Both the position numbers and the translations under genes were made by a program. A stretch of 64,000 nt of DNA from Acanthochlamys bracteata. Lineage: Eukaryota > Streptophyta > Magnoliopsida > Pandanales > Velloziaceae. The notes under the pieces are model-generated. The model made no database searches, was not told the DNA's origin, and saw nothing but the letters and a program-made list of their open reading frames with translations. Within the stretch, counting starts at the first letter, position 1, and each line of letters starts with the position of its first letter. This document shows positions 24,449 through 38,037 of the stretch, piece by piece. The stretch is taken from the NCBI GenBank assembly GCA_019914995.1, contig CM034132.1, positions 312,501-376,500 of the forward strand, read 5' to 3'.

Positions 24449-27400
24449 ATGGAGCACGTTGCAGTTGCTTTCTATCAGCAAGGTGAGCCAAGTAACAGTT
24501 TGTCATTCTTTCCTTTCCATTGCATAGTGCGGTCAATGCTTTTTGTATATAGGCAGGTGTTATTTTCTCCTAATAGTTTGGTCTTACTGTAGCAGGGTAC
24601 TTATAGACAACCATCTACAACATTATATTATCATTTCTTGGCTTTCATGATTTTATTACAACGTAAGAAGAATGGCTCTTATATTTGTTATAGCATTTAT
24701 AAGTCGACCAATATCCCGTATATATCTATCTACCATAGAAGTTTCTTGAAGTGAATTATGCATAGTGTGATATGTTTGAACCTCGAATAATCTTTAGAAC
24801 ATTCATATTTCTTCTTAAATAGAAAGGCCACTGTTGCCATGTATTGGTAATGTTTTATTGACTTCCATTTCAGGATGCTAAGGGACTTCTAGTTTATTAT
24901 TTTGCAGGTCCTTTCTACTGCACCTTTCTATTAGTCATTCTTTGCATATGCGGTTTCCAAGAAGCAGTCTCTGATGAACCATCACTGGAGCCTAAAACTC
25001 ACACGCCAGATAAATTTGTCTTTTCTGACCCGCCAATTGGGCTCTTCGATCCCATAGAGATCTCTCCTTCTGTTGTTCCACGCAACCCATATCCTCTTGA
25101 GCCACTATCGCCCATGTATCCTTCATTCCCTCATATCTACGAACCAGTCTTGACAGGAAAATGCCCCTTAAAATTCTCATCTCTTTCTGGAGTTATGGAG
25201 CAAACTGCATCTGATTGCTCAGCACCATTAGCAGCACTAGTTGGAAATGTTATATGCTGCCCTCAGGTTACAAGTTTAGTGCACATTATGCTAGGTACCT
25301 ACAGCAGCGAATCTGGATCATTAGTCCTTCACCAAGCTGTCGTAGATGATTGTTTCTCAGATATAACTAGTATACTGGTGAGTAAAGGAGCAAACACAAG
25401 TATCCCTGCACTTTGTTCTGTGAAACCTTCAAATTTAACTGGCGGTTCGTGTCCTGTAAAAGATGTTGTTTCATTTGAGAAGATAGTTAATACAAGCAAA
25501 CTACTAGATTCATGTGCCACAGTGGATCCACTTAAGGAGTGCTGTAGACCAATTTGTCAGCCAGCAATAGTGGAAGCTGCTCTTCAAATCTCAAAGAAGG
25601 GAGCTGATGTTGTGGATACCCAATATGTGCCTGGTACTGCTTCACAGATTGATGTTGTCAACGACTGTAAGGGAGTGGTATATGCATGGCTTTCAAGGGC
25701 GCTTTCAATGGGAGCTGCTAACACAGCATTCAGGATATTATCAAGTTGCAAAGTTAACAAAGGTATGAATTATAGTCATGTGGTCATAAGCTAATGACAT
25801 TTTCATCTACGGGTTTGTGTGCTCCACTACTGTTCGTTTCAAGGTTATATAATTTCTCTGTGCATAAATCATGACGTCCATATGTCTTAGAAAATTTTCT
25901 TTGTTTGATTCATTGGGCATGTGTAACCAGTGAAAAAAATCATCTTGTTAAAAAACAAGCGATCCAATTGTGGTAGCCCATCAATAATATAGCACAATTC
26001 ATTTAAGAACATAGAAAGCTAGTCTAAGACAACTTCAAAATCTTGACATTATGTTCTTATTACTGGATTTATTAGAGCATAGATACTTTTTATTTTGGGT
26101 AAATACTTCCGTATTGATTCCAATAAACTTTACCTAAATTGTGAATATCCTTTTCCTTTGGTTGAAGTATTATAATGGAAAGCAAGAAATTGCCTATTTT
26201 CCCATTGAAAATGTAGGCTAAAACTTTTAGAGTGCATCTTATCAACCTAAAGCATAGTAATTCAAGGAAGACGCTATGTTACAACTCAGAAGATTCGTAT
26301 TGTCAATGTGAAGCTTCAAGTTTTTTTTCCTTCAATTAGTACTTTGTCAATTGCTGGTGATAGCTTAAAAGCAACTAGAGTGGTAAATTATAAAATTAAT
26401 CTCTTTTACTGATTATGCGCCATGCTAATATTTTTCTCTTTCTATAGTTTGTCCGCTTGGTTTCAAAGATCCTTCGGCAGTTGTCAAAGCATGTCGTGGT
26501 TTAGCTTCTCCTAATCCCTACTGTTGTAGTTCACTAAATTCTTATATCGCAATTATACAAAGACAAATGCTGATAACAAACAGACAGGCCATCATCTGTG
26601 CAACAGTGTTTGGGTCAATGTTACAGAAAGGTGGTGTTATGGCCAATGTGTATGAACTCTGTGATGTGGATCTGAAAGATTTTAGCCTTCAGGGTATGCT
26701 GCTTCTCTTCATCTTTTTAAACTAAATGAAATTTATTTCCTTGAATGTGGATTGATGATATGGATTTCTGATTTTTGCATTTGTTGCCCCAACTTGTGTG
26801 ATGGCAGCGTATGGGCAGCAAGGTGAGCTGTGTTCTTTCTTTGCTTTTTTCAGTGATATAGTCTTCAATGAAGTACTCAAATTACACCAATCCTTGCTTA
26901 AAATTTTGGTAACAGGTTGTTTGCTGCGGAGTTTGCCTCAAGACGTAGTGTTTGACAATAGTACAGGATTTAGCTTTACGTGTGACTTGAGCGACAATAT
27001 TGCAGCACCATGGCCTTCGTCATCCTCCCTCACATCCTTGTCTCTATGCGCTCCAGGTGAGTAGTCCTTTTTACCTCGATTGACTTTGATCTTTCTGACA
27101 TTTAAAGAGGAATGACAGGCATGTAGTGTTTATAGACATGGTCGTTTTCTAACTTCATGAATCCGACTTATAATATTTTAAAAACATATATTCTTGTTTT
27201 GTTTCCTGGAAGATGCTTTATGTATTGATGAATATATTTGATTATGTTTTCCAGAGATGTCGTTGCCTGCTTTGCCAATTCCTCAGGCATCTGGAACCAA
27301 TGGTACGTATGATGTGCATCTGGAACAGTGGTTAGTTTATTATAAATGCTAACACTTGCCATCAATTTCTACTCGCATAAAACTGTTTACGTGGTAATGC

Positions 27401-27963
27401 CGAGTAAGTAGCTTTCTCGTACTCATATATACAACTGTACAGTCAAACTACTGGAAACATACATGTAGGTAAATAACAAATAGATAAACTTTGTATAAAA
27501 TGTTGCCTAACCTATAGTTATGGTATAATTAATTTTGTCATTTCCATGTCGTTTGCTGGTAAGAGCAAGACAATGCACTATTTGTTTTTTAGGCCTACGA
27601 GGTTATCCTGGATATATATACACTCGGTCTTTAGTCTTTCGTCTTTCAAATTTTTATCATCTGACTTGTTGCACTGGAGGTAAACTGTAAAGCAATTTTT
27701 GAGTGTAGATAACACATGAAAAACTATTTGTTGTGCTTTTTTCCTTTTTCCTTTTTTCAATTATTTGGGACTTCAGAAGATTGTTTAGTGTTTCTGTGAT
27801 AGGTCCAATTATGTAACTGATATCTTTGTTCTTGCTGCAACTTACTATAACCCTTGGTTGTTGAGCTAATTGTCAGTTTCAACATCATTCAGGTTACCAG
27901 TATGGTGGATTCATATCCTCCTCGATTTCTGTTTTGTATGCCTTCTTCAGCTTGATAGTATGA
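24449..27963 (+). CDS. At1g61900-like GPI-anchored cell-surface protein
   Basis: This resembles the Arabidopsis 'uncharacterised GPI-anchored protein At1g61900' family; its role is not known. Exons: 24449-24482, 24908-25762, 26448-26693, 26808-26822, 26916-27056, 27255-27302 and 27893-27963; 469 residues. The start gives a signal-peptide-like segment (CTFLLVILCICGF, around residues 16-28). The body is rich in Cys (SDCSAPLAALVGNVICCPQ, then KECCRPICQP; later NPYCCSSLNSY and GCLLRSLPQDV). The C-terminus is a short hydrophobic tail (SVLYAFFSLIV) after a small-residue stretch SGTNG, as expected for GPI attachment. Exon 4 is only 15 nt (AYGQQ with its split codons). The first exon is short, and the signal peptide depends on it; an alternative first exon is possible. 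Confidence 0.88.
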
Positions 27964-28841
27964 TATGGTGCTTCCACAGCCACAAGTTTCATTCACATTA
28001 CTGAAGTTGCAGTGCCTGCTTGTATTTGAACGTTGGCTTATCACATACGGCAACCAATTTTGAGCAGTATCACAGATTTGGGGAAGAAAGATGTCTCAAC
28101 TCCAGCTTGAAAGCCAATTTTCAATGATGTATTACTATAGAGCTCCAGGAACTAGGATTTGCTCAAGCATTTGCAGCATAGCCTCAGTAAACCCACCATT
28201 CTTTTGTTCTGTATTTGTATATAGAAAGTAGGTCATGGCTATCTCTCTTTAGTCTGTGGTTTCAATGCAGAAGCAGGTTGCTAATTGGGAAGCCCTTGTA
28301 GAAGATTCGACCATTATCGCTTGGTTAGAATTTGTAGATTTTATTTCCATTCTTTTTTTTGCTTCTCTTGCATATGTATCCTATCTCAGTTGCTCTCTCC
28401 CATCTGATCATCTCGACTATCACTGCAGTTCAACAAACTCAAACGAGTACTAAACACACTAAAACGTAATACTAATTATCCTTCTTTGCAATTCAGTAAA
28501 CCTTAGTTGGTTTCTGCCTTTCTGGGCTTTCGATTCAGGCGCGATTCTTAATTATCTGCCTCGAGATCAGCAGCACGCTTCCGGAAATTATTCTCATAAT
28601 CTCATCTTCTTCAACAGCGATCTGAACCACCGCCGAACTGTGTGCTCTGTAAAAGCTCACAAGAAGATTGTTTGCTGTACATTGAAAACCGTTCATACAA
28701 CTGATAAAGACCTTTGGAAAAAACTGCAGCTTGAAGATAACACATGAAAATTTTCAACTAATCATGGTGACAAGCTAGTTCAGAATTTTCTGTTGAGAGA
28801 AAGCATTCAGTATAGACTGTGAGAGTAGTGTAAGATACAGC
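27964..28841. other. Convergent 3' regions of the At1g61900-like and methyltransferase-like genes
   Basis: The two flanking genes end towards each other across 878 bp. A frame at 28256-28453 has no family resemblance and lies in a likely 3' UTR. I see no RNA gene or mobile element. Confidence 0.5.
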
Positions 28842-30648
28842 TTATGGAGTTGCGCCTTCTGCTTTTGTGAATGCCAAGACAGCAAGATAGAAGTTTGAAT
28901 CATCGGTAAACCCTAGAAGTTTGAAGAAGTGCTTGGCTGCGGCTTTCTCTAGACTTGTTCTATCAGGCAAGTCATGGGCTGCCATGTCAGAATAGTATTG
29001 CCGGTGCTCTTGCTGTGCAACTTCTCTTCCTTGATCGTAACTGATTACAACTCTTGCACCTGCAGAACTAAACATTTGAAAAGTTGGCAACCATTTTTTC
29101 CAATATCTGGTTAAAAATGCCAACTTCAGTCTAGCTAATAACGAACCCACACCATTCTAAGAGTTCCAGATAGATCACACAATTGTTAGGAGTTTCAGAT
29201 AGGTAAAAACATAGCCGAACTAACATCAGAAACATGCAGCTAGTCAAGTCAAAGGAGGGGAAATAAATCTTGAGATTCGCGAGTTGAAGCATGGATAAAA
29301 AAGTAAAATCTCATGAAAAACACAAAGTACTTTACAACAGCTAAATGGGCTTCCAAAGAAAACTTCGCTACTATTCGCTGTGCATAATAATGGCGAGGCT
29401 CACTTTGAACGTGAATGACAATGAGGCAGTTAATATATCAACAACAACAAGCTTGGAAGATATAACCCCTAAAATGACTGACTTGAAAGCATAAGAACTA
29501 CATATTACCTTAACCTTCCAACATTATTCCTACTTTAACCAAAACATATGTGCATTTGGAAACATGATTGTACAGAAGGGACAATCCATGGGGAGACTTG
29601 CAGCTCACTTGTTACGTTCGTACAGGTAAAGAACAAGTTTCACTGAACAATGCATGACCTACGTTTACTACCAAGTCAGTTTATTTACAGCGCCTGTACT
29701 ATGCCTACGCTCAGCTCTATGAAACATTAACAAGCTTTAGCTGCTACATTCCTCAAAACAGTATTTATGAATCATGACTGTGATTACATGGTAACAAGTG
29801 CTTATCATTACATGCCATTCTCTTATCCCCTCTGCTGCAAGCTCATTCAAAACAATATCTCACTTAATAAAGATTAACACTCAAGTTATCTTCTCATCCT
29901 GTAGTACTTCTTATTCAACTTCTTACCAGCTAGAAAACCATAACCTTGTAAACATTATATTATCTAAGAACATAAATGATTCTGGATAACTTGTTAAAAA
30001 GTTATACTTTTTACCAAATTACAAAATACTAACAGTACCAAAAAACAGTAGTTGCAAGAGTAACTAACCTTGAGAACACCGGGGTGCGATCAACTGAAGC
30101 AACTGATCAACAGAAACACCCATTCCAGGGAAATAACAAACAAACACCGCATCGAACGGTCCGAACCTCTCCGGCGCAGCATCAATGCCGCCCTGCCAGC
30201 ACCTCACAGAGTCATGCTTCTCCTTCACCAACGCAAGCTGCAACAGAGACTCATGTACCGCAACAATCAGCGAGCAATCACCAGACCGAACCAACCACTC
30301 GATGAAAGAAACCGAACCAAAAGAAACCAAAGTCTTCGACCCTTGTTCAAGCCTTGCAGACCGAATTATTTTATCGATTTTCTCGAACCGGACTGTGTCG
30401 GCTGGGTCATTCAGTTCAAGGAATGACCAATCGCGCTCGACCAAGTCGGCGACTTGGACCGTACCCGGTGGCGGAGCAGGAGATGAGAAGGCGAGGGTGG
30501 TTTTCCAAAGAGTAGTTAATGGAGGTTTTTGAGATTTGGGAAATTTTAAGGGCGGGAGTGTAAACTTTGAAGTTAGGGTTAGGGATTTCGCCTGAAAGTT
30601 TGAGGTAGTTCCGGTAAGGAGCAGCGGAGATAAGCGGAGCAGCGGCAT
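28842..30648 (-). CDS. Rossmann-fold, methyltransferase-like protein, probably plastid
   Basis: Two exons on the minus strand, 30648-30069 and 29059-28842, give 265 residues; an upstream in-frame ATG at 30765 would add 39. I chose 30648 because its first 60 or so residues (Ser/Thr/Leu/Lys-rich, few acids) look like a chloroplast transit peptide. The core resembles a class I methyltransferase fold: TLVSFGSVSF in place of the glycine-rich loop, an acidic turn after SLIVAVHE, FGPFDAVFVCYFPGM where the strand-4 motif belongs, and ARVVISYDQGRE. The glycine-rich SAM loop is weak, so activity is doubtful. The 1,009-bp intron is the only one. I do not recognise a named family member. Confidence 0.65.
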
Positions 30649-31569
30649 GGCGGCAAAAGGGAAAGATGAGACTGGGGGAAATAGCTGTTGCTGTTTGCTT
30701 TTTGTTTTGGACAACAGGACAAGTGGACAGCTACTAAAATTTTCATGTAGACCCTTGACGTTCATTGAAACTTTTTAGACAGTGACGATATTGTCAATTA
30801 AAGGGCCTGATTGAGCATAGCTTATTAACTTAGAATATCTAGCAAGAAGACAAAGAACAAACAAATACAAACGAATTGTTTTCATAAAGAGAGTGTTTCA
30901 AATTTATGTAACTAACTTTTGTAAAATTAAATATTATAAAAATAAAATTAGATAAAAAATAAAATTTGATAAAAATAAAATTTAAAATTACATATGAAAT
31001 AAATAAAGTAAAATTTAAATTAAATTTTAATAAAAATAAAATTTGATTTGAATATTAAAATTAATTAGAGTGATAATTAAAATATATAAAATTATAGAAT
31101 TTAAAATTCGAAGAAAAAATGAAATTAAGACAAGCCTAAAGAAGAATTTTCAAAAGCATGTACAGGGCATCATCCGCCGTAAGCTGTGAAAATACAACTG
31201 GTTATAACCTAGAAAGAAAACATAAATTGAAATTGTATCTAAGCACATCTTCGACATTCACATAAGCAAAAAAAGAGGAGAGCGATGTAAAGAAGAAAAC
31301 TCTAATGATTCCATACTCACATGCAGATCGATAGTTCTGTATGACAAGCACAAGAACACAATAACGCCTTCTTCGTTGCTAAGGAAAGATATGTCACTTG
31401 GAAGTATCTCAGAGAGGGGAAAATTTTTGCAGAACAATAGAACAACGGAATAAAAAGATACTCGACTTATGCAGATTATTATTTTCAAACCAATATAAAT
31501 GGCAACACTTAAAACACAACCAAATCATACAGGCAGACTCATCAAACCAGAAAACTTCCAGCAGCTCTA
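30649..31569. other. Methyltransferase-like promoter, AT-rich spacer and NST1-like 3' UTR
   Basis: The first 150 bases are the leader and promoter of the methyltransferase-like gene. From about 30890 to 31130 the DNA is nearly pure A/T with repeated AAAATTTAAAATT-like runs. The last 400 bases should be the 3' UTR of the NST1-like gene. No coding sequence is supported. Confidence 0.5.
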
Positions 31570-34500
31570 TCATAAGTGCATTGAAAGAATGGGGAATCTA
31601 GAAACATTATCTGTAGCAAACAAGCTGTACTCTGCAGCCTCTATCTCTTTCTTTAGGCAAGAACTAGCTCCTGGGACAGCTGGAGAAGCTGAAGGTAATC
31701 CTCCAGTACCTTCTTTCAAAGAAACTGGATTCACACAAAAACCTGCAGCCCCAGCTAACGGATTGCCGAAGTGAAACAAAGAGAAAGAAGAAGTATCAGT
31801 ACAAGACTCCTCAGAATTCCCAGCACAGCCATTTTGATGCACTGATGGTATTGATGCGCCCTGTTGTCTTCTTAAAGATAGTTTATCGGAAGAGCTGATA
31901 GTACAGACTTGCTCGCCCACATTATTCACTTGTTGTTCACCATGTGCCTCACCATATCTCTGCTCTTTCGAATTAGGAAGAACCGTTCTACTAGCTGGAG
32001 AATGGTACAAAGGCTGCTGAACACTGAAAGCAGGATGGGGTGGCACAGGGGCAACTGCCATGCAGAAATCGGAGGGCTGATTAGCCATGAACCCATATCC
32101 AAGTGGGCTAGGGTAGAAATAGTGGCTGTTCTGAGGGAAGGGCAAATATCCACTAGCAGGAGGAGCAGGCCATGCAAACAAACCCTGGTCATGAAACCCC
32201 ATAGGTGGAGAAGGAAAAGTAGGTACATGCATGCATTCATTGGGCATTGGTGATACATGGTGCTGCACATCAAACCGAATCCCACCATTATCAGAAGTCT
32301 GCACAACCCTGTCAGGTTCATCCCTCACCAAAGAATCTCCCTCAGATATTGGCACAGGGAAGTTGGTCCTTTTCCTACATGTTGACAAACCCTCTCCAAT
32401 TGTGTTTTGCTTGATATGAGATGCATCATCGCAGATATTCTGTTTATCATTTCCCTTGCATGTTGAGTCACTCCTTTGATTTGACTCCTGAGTAACCTCC
32501 TCTGAGTCAGAGGAAGAGGATGATTCCCCATTGTGGGCACTTGAGGAACTGGTGCTTGTGTCCCCTTCACTCAAACACGACGAACAGTTATCTGAACTAC
32601 ATGAGCTAGTTTTTTTGTCAGAAGGTTTGCTCACAGGATATAGGCAGGTGGTAGAACTTATCTTGCCATCTTCATGAGAGTCACAATTCTTCTCATCTAC
32701 GTTCAAGACATCAGTGAACTCGGATAAGCAATGATTTTCAGGCTCGCTTACTAAAATAAGCTGCTGCTGGCTTCGATGGTCAGCCTTTGCCTCACCCAGT
32801 GGATTTGAGGTAGGAAAAGTTCTCAAACTAATGTCTGAATCAGAATTGCTTCTAGCACACTTCCGCCATGATGTTGGCTCCCAAACTCGCTTCGCATTGA
32901 AGCCACCAGTGCCTGCTACAGGTTTTTCCTTAAAACTCACACCATTGCTATGAAAAGATGCCCGTGAGTCTACAGATGTGTCTTTTCTATTTGCTATTTT
33001 TATCTCCCTAGCTGATCGAATTGCAGAAACGTAATTCACATCCTTTTTGTATTGGTTACAGCTGCAGGAGTGATGGTCAAACCGTGCTCTGCAGCTTTGA
33101 CTATGCAATCTCTCATGAAACTTGATACTGCAACTTCTTGAATTGGTCTTAACCAAGTTTCCTCTTGATGACCTATTATAGCCATCACGATAAAGACCAC
33201 CCTCGTTATAGCCATTAGATCTTCGGTTTTCATACCATCCATATGCCTGATCCAGAGAAGACTCTTTGTTAAATCTCAGCTTTCGTCGAGATGATTTTGA
33301 CTGTTCAATAATGAACAAGCCATTGCCATCTCTGTGACCAATTTCATCCTCAAAAGGACAACAGTACTCTGAACTACCAGTTTCCATGCTTGCAGTCTCA
33401 GCACACCTGTTTGCAGGATCTTCATTTGAATTATGAGGAGAACTTGGTGTGGCAGGTTGATCAACATCACCTGGATCACTGATTGAATCGCCCGAGTCAA
33501 GACTGTTTTGAGATTCATCATGAACTTTTATCAGTGAGTCACTAGAAAATGTAGATTCACTCTGTCTCCTTTCTCTCTCCCGTTCCTTCCCTTTTATTCT
33601 TTCCTTCCTTCTAAGCTTCTTTTCTCTTTCTTTTGTTCTTCTCCTCTCTTTGCGTTCCTCCTCTTCACGTTTTTCTTTCTCCTCTTCCTCAAGTAGCATG
33701 GACTGTAATGGCCCAGCTATTAGTATCTAAAGCCAAAAGATGGATCAGCAGATATTGCTAACAATTACTGCAAGATTAAAAGTACCTGCTTCTCTAACGT
33801 GACAATCTCTTTACAAGCAACGTGAACATGCTCCTCTAGTAATCTCAGTGATATAGAGACAAATATACTGTGTGCATTCTGCCTCGCTGTACCTTCTCTA
33901 AAAGCCTTCTCCACCTAAATTATAAAATCTTAGATATTAATTTCAGCATTAAAACTTTAAAAGCCTAGAAACTCAGTTGAGAGCACACCTAAAAGTTAAG
34001 ATACGCTCAAAAGGGAAATAAAACTGCTCAATAATCATAACTAAGGGAAGTATTAAGCCGTAGACTACCAACATGTGCGTGTGCAAGTGCATGCATATAG
34101 ATAATCAATGCCCAATCAAACAAAGTGTTAGAATAGCAGACCAAGAGATGAAGTACCATTATTCCTACAATTTCTTATGATATACCTGTTCCTTGAAAAT
34201 TACAGTTGCTGCATCTAGAAGAAATTCCCTTGCGAGTTCGGGACTCTTCGCATGCTTCTGTGGATGAGGTCCATCACTGTCATAATCATTGCCATCTTTG
34301 TCCGTTGCATCATCATCCTGCATTTCACATATACTGTTATAGAGCCAGAATGATATGTACGTAAGACGTTTTATCATGGAACCATGATACAAGTAGGAAC
34401 TCAAGGCTGATTACCTCTTCCTCCTCAGCTTCTTCAGCATGTTCGAAGAAACTTCGGATACTTTCCCCTTTAGTTATGGATACATAACCATCACCTACGA

Positions 34501-37500
34501 CAAGCCTGCGATGTACACATGGTTGTCCTTTTAATGCATGTGCCTTCACGCAGATTTCCGTACAGCGACCATCAAGCTTCCAAGCCCTTAGTGTAATATA
34601 GCACGCACTAAGGCCTCCAAGATCAAGTCCATCAGCCTGAACTTTTCCATTCATACCGACATCTACAAAATCTAAAATATCTGACTTCCCTTCTCCTGTT
34701 CCAATTCCCCATTCAAAATGATGATATGTTCCCATTGTGTCAGCAAAGGATTGGTGCCAATCAGCTCGGACAGATTCCCCTGATACCTGAAATTGGCGGA
34801 TAATGAGATTTAGGCACAGTAGTCCTAACACAAAGACAATTTTTTGCAGTATATACTACACCAACTAGTATACAATTGACATTACCTATCGTAACTACAT
34901 AAAAGGTAGGTATATCTTAAGAAAAAAATACGAATTAGCAAAACCAGACCTCATACAGGAAAGCTGTGTCAGCAACACAAAACCAAATACTGCAGCGAGG
35001 TTCCCTACGCATGCGCTTTAGCTCCTTCAACTCCTTAAATTCACGGATCACATTTCTTCGACAATCTCTGCAAAACCTCTTGTCGTCGAACCTACAACAC
35101 CACAAAAGCATCAGTAGACAAACTACATAAGCAATAAATAAGATCATAATGAGTTGGCTGGCTGTTAGTTAGATAAATATAGAAGCCCATAAAATCACCT
35201 ACATATTTTCCTCTACGAGAGAGTATTACTTGGTATAAAAACATACACAATTGACGAATTTATGCACAACGGTCACGAGGAGGATATTGGAATGTTGCAG
35301 ACTACTCCATTCCAATCATAAATGCCAGGAGAGCATTGGAAGTGTTGTGGCAGAATCATCCTCCTACTCCCCAATTATGAACGCCAGGACTCTGGATAAG
35401 AAATATTTACCATCTCCTTACTTGAGATATACTGTTTACCTGTTAGGTCCATTTCTAATACACCATCAAACTATTACTAAAACCATAACACATATTACTT
35501 ATATGCTTCATGGCATCTGATCCTTGCAGCACTGACCTCGCCTCGGCAATAACCTCTAACTTCAACAATTATGTCTAAAGTCACCTATATCAACTAAGTA
35601 ACCTGGTACAATGAGTCTCCATCATTCAATGGTGTTGGACACAATTAACCCGAACACTATTGCAGTTGCTCTTATTATGACACGCAACTCTAAAACTTTT
35701 CATAATGAAGCAAAAGACAACTTCGTAGAATTCTTAACTAAAACAGAATTCTACAATATGGTAAGCTGCTCAATAGACCTTTTGTCTATACAAATGGAGA
35801 ATTAAGCTAATCAATCATTTCATGCAGCGTGAAATACATTAATTAATCCGTATGGAGATGTATGATGTGGCAGAACTAACCTATACATAAGCCTTTCAAT
35901 AAAATCCTCCTCTTTCATCCGGAGGAGTGATGATTGCGTCTCATCACTCAGTGCTTGCCAGAAATCCACTAAGGTATCACAAGAAAGCCTGGCAGTGTGC
36001 AAGGCACATGTTTCCCTAGTCCCATGCCCTCTGCCGTAACTAGTTATCCCTTGGCTTATCCACCCTCTACCTCCCCCACCACAGGCATCAGGGTAAAGCA
36101 ACTCACGCTCACGCTCCCTTGCTCTAGCACTGTCAAAAACCTAAATAAAGAAAAGTGGAGATAGTCAAACATAAAAAAGGAGTAGAAAATGATATTAAAA
36201 AAAAGAAGTAAATGATATGACCAACAAACATAAGTATGCCTTTGTCCTTCTTATTATAGTGTTTTTTTTTTTAAATTTTAGCTGTTTACAATAGAAAAAC
36301 AACAACTGAAATGGAAAAAAATCTTGACATAAACAGATCAAAAGTGCGCTAATAGTATCATAGAAACACGTCTCATTATTAGCTGAACAATCATTAGTGA
36401 AAATCAAAAGATATAGGCAACATATGGCCGAACTGAAAGATACTAAGGTCTATTAATCCAATACCAATTTGCAAAAACAAGAAATAGAAAATCAAGCAAA
36501 GTATAAATGTTGGAGACTTGAAACTTAACCCATCCTATAGTACATACATTTTGAAGTGGCTCAAGAGACTTTGCATAAATAAAGCAGTCCAAAAGAGTCA
36601 AAACTCCATCTCTGGTGGCAGCAAGGCCTCCCCAAGGATGGACAGCAGGATCTTGTATATCATTGTATTCATCATTCATGGTATCTGAGGCACCTATCCT
36701 ACTTAGATGTTCCTGCTGCAACGATTTCCCATACATGACTATCTGTGAGAATCCTTCTAGAAGCAACCCATTGCACCTGGAGCAGTAAAGGTTCTTGCGA
36801 ACATGTTCAAACAACGTCTGCTTATCTATCCTCAACAGTTCACATCTGGCATGTGGTGGCAGTTCACTCCAAAACTATAAAGGTAGAAGATTGAAACTAA
36901 CACATTAGTACCCAAAACTAAACTATAAAATGCCCAAGAATGATGAAAGCAGGTAAAATCATATACAGCAAAATCAATAAAGAACATCTCGATGATATTG
37001 ACGCATCAATTGCTTGACACTTGCTTTATATGATATGCCACAAAGTGTAACGGAAACGAAAAATAACAGAGCAACCACCTCCATAACTATTAATTAATTA
37101 TCTTTGAGAATGAATGATTCATAATAAAGTACTTCTCACTATACAGACATACAAGCAATCGTTTAGAGATGGACTATGGTTTCAAGTAAGTAAAAATTGC
37201 AGGACGCTTCCTACTACATACTTCTCAAATGAAAAGAAAATTCCTACATTGAATTTTGCTATGAAAGTTGACTTGTTCCACTACATTACCAAAAGGGGCA
37301 AGCACACATATTCTTGAAGGTTGTGAACAAAACTAACATACCTGTCAAGAAAAAAAGCAACCAACTACAACTACAAATATTTACTTCAAAGTTATGGGTG
37401 CAATGCTGACCATATTTGTATAAGAAACTTTTCCAATGAATTGGTCTGACATAGTCCTCACCCAAAACAGCTTTAATAAAAAACACATGCACACAAGCAC

Positions 37501-38037
37501 AAGATTCACAAACGCTGTCGCAAAATAGAAAACAAGCTCAATCCAAGCGCGCATACGTGTCATACAAACTCGATTCATAACAGATAAAAATTACAAACAC
37601 TTAAGGCTTCCAATTCTAGAGCTAGTCTAATTCAAAAAAAAAAAGTAATTTCTATTCCATATGAGCTAATCCAAGCTGCTAATAAAATCAAAACCAAGTT
37701 CAATCTCAAACCAAAATCTAAAAAAAAATTAGTTAGCCATTAACTGAAGCAGACATGGATTAATTAAGGAAAACAAACATATGAGTCAACACATCTTCAG
37801 ACCGACCAAAGGCGTAACTGAACAATCTGTTATCCGTTCCATTCCAAGAAGAACAAAAAACACAGCCCCCAAAAATATTGAATCAAGTTCAACCCGTCTC
37901 GTCTCAACCAAAAAAAAACCAATCTAAACCCGAATAGTTGGCAACCGAACCTTCTGGAGCTGGTCGAAGGTGATATCATCATGGTGCCGAGACCAGATTC
38001 CTCCGACAAGGCTGGACTGATTGGGTAAACCAGGCAT
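31570..38037 (-). CDS. Large NST1-like plant protein with CxxC motifs and charged coiled coil
   Basis: Homologues are often labelled 'stress response protein NST1-like'; the role is not established. Minus-strand exons: 38037-37951, 36874-36548, 36140-35881, 35091-34950, 34786-34415, 34317-34186, 33914-33786 and 33702-31570; 1,193 residues. The conserved N-terminal half has two Cys pairs: YCSRCNGLLLEGF (about residue 52) and RFCRDCRRNV (about 227). It also has a folded-looking block around SFADTMGTYHHFEWGIGTGE. An acidic run (AEEAEEEE-DDDATDKD) follows. Residues 483-530 are almost only E, K and R, a likely charged helix or coiled coil. The rest is Ser-rich and disordered, with a conserved-looking SFSLFHFG segment near the end. 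Nuclear location is inferred from basic runs. The gene model is firm; the function is not. Confidence 0.85.

Noticed and set aside
28256..28453. 65-codon frame after the At1g61900-like gene
   Set aside because: It lies in a probable 3' UTR, has no homology I recognise, and the hydrophobic end is typical of T-rich DNA.
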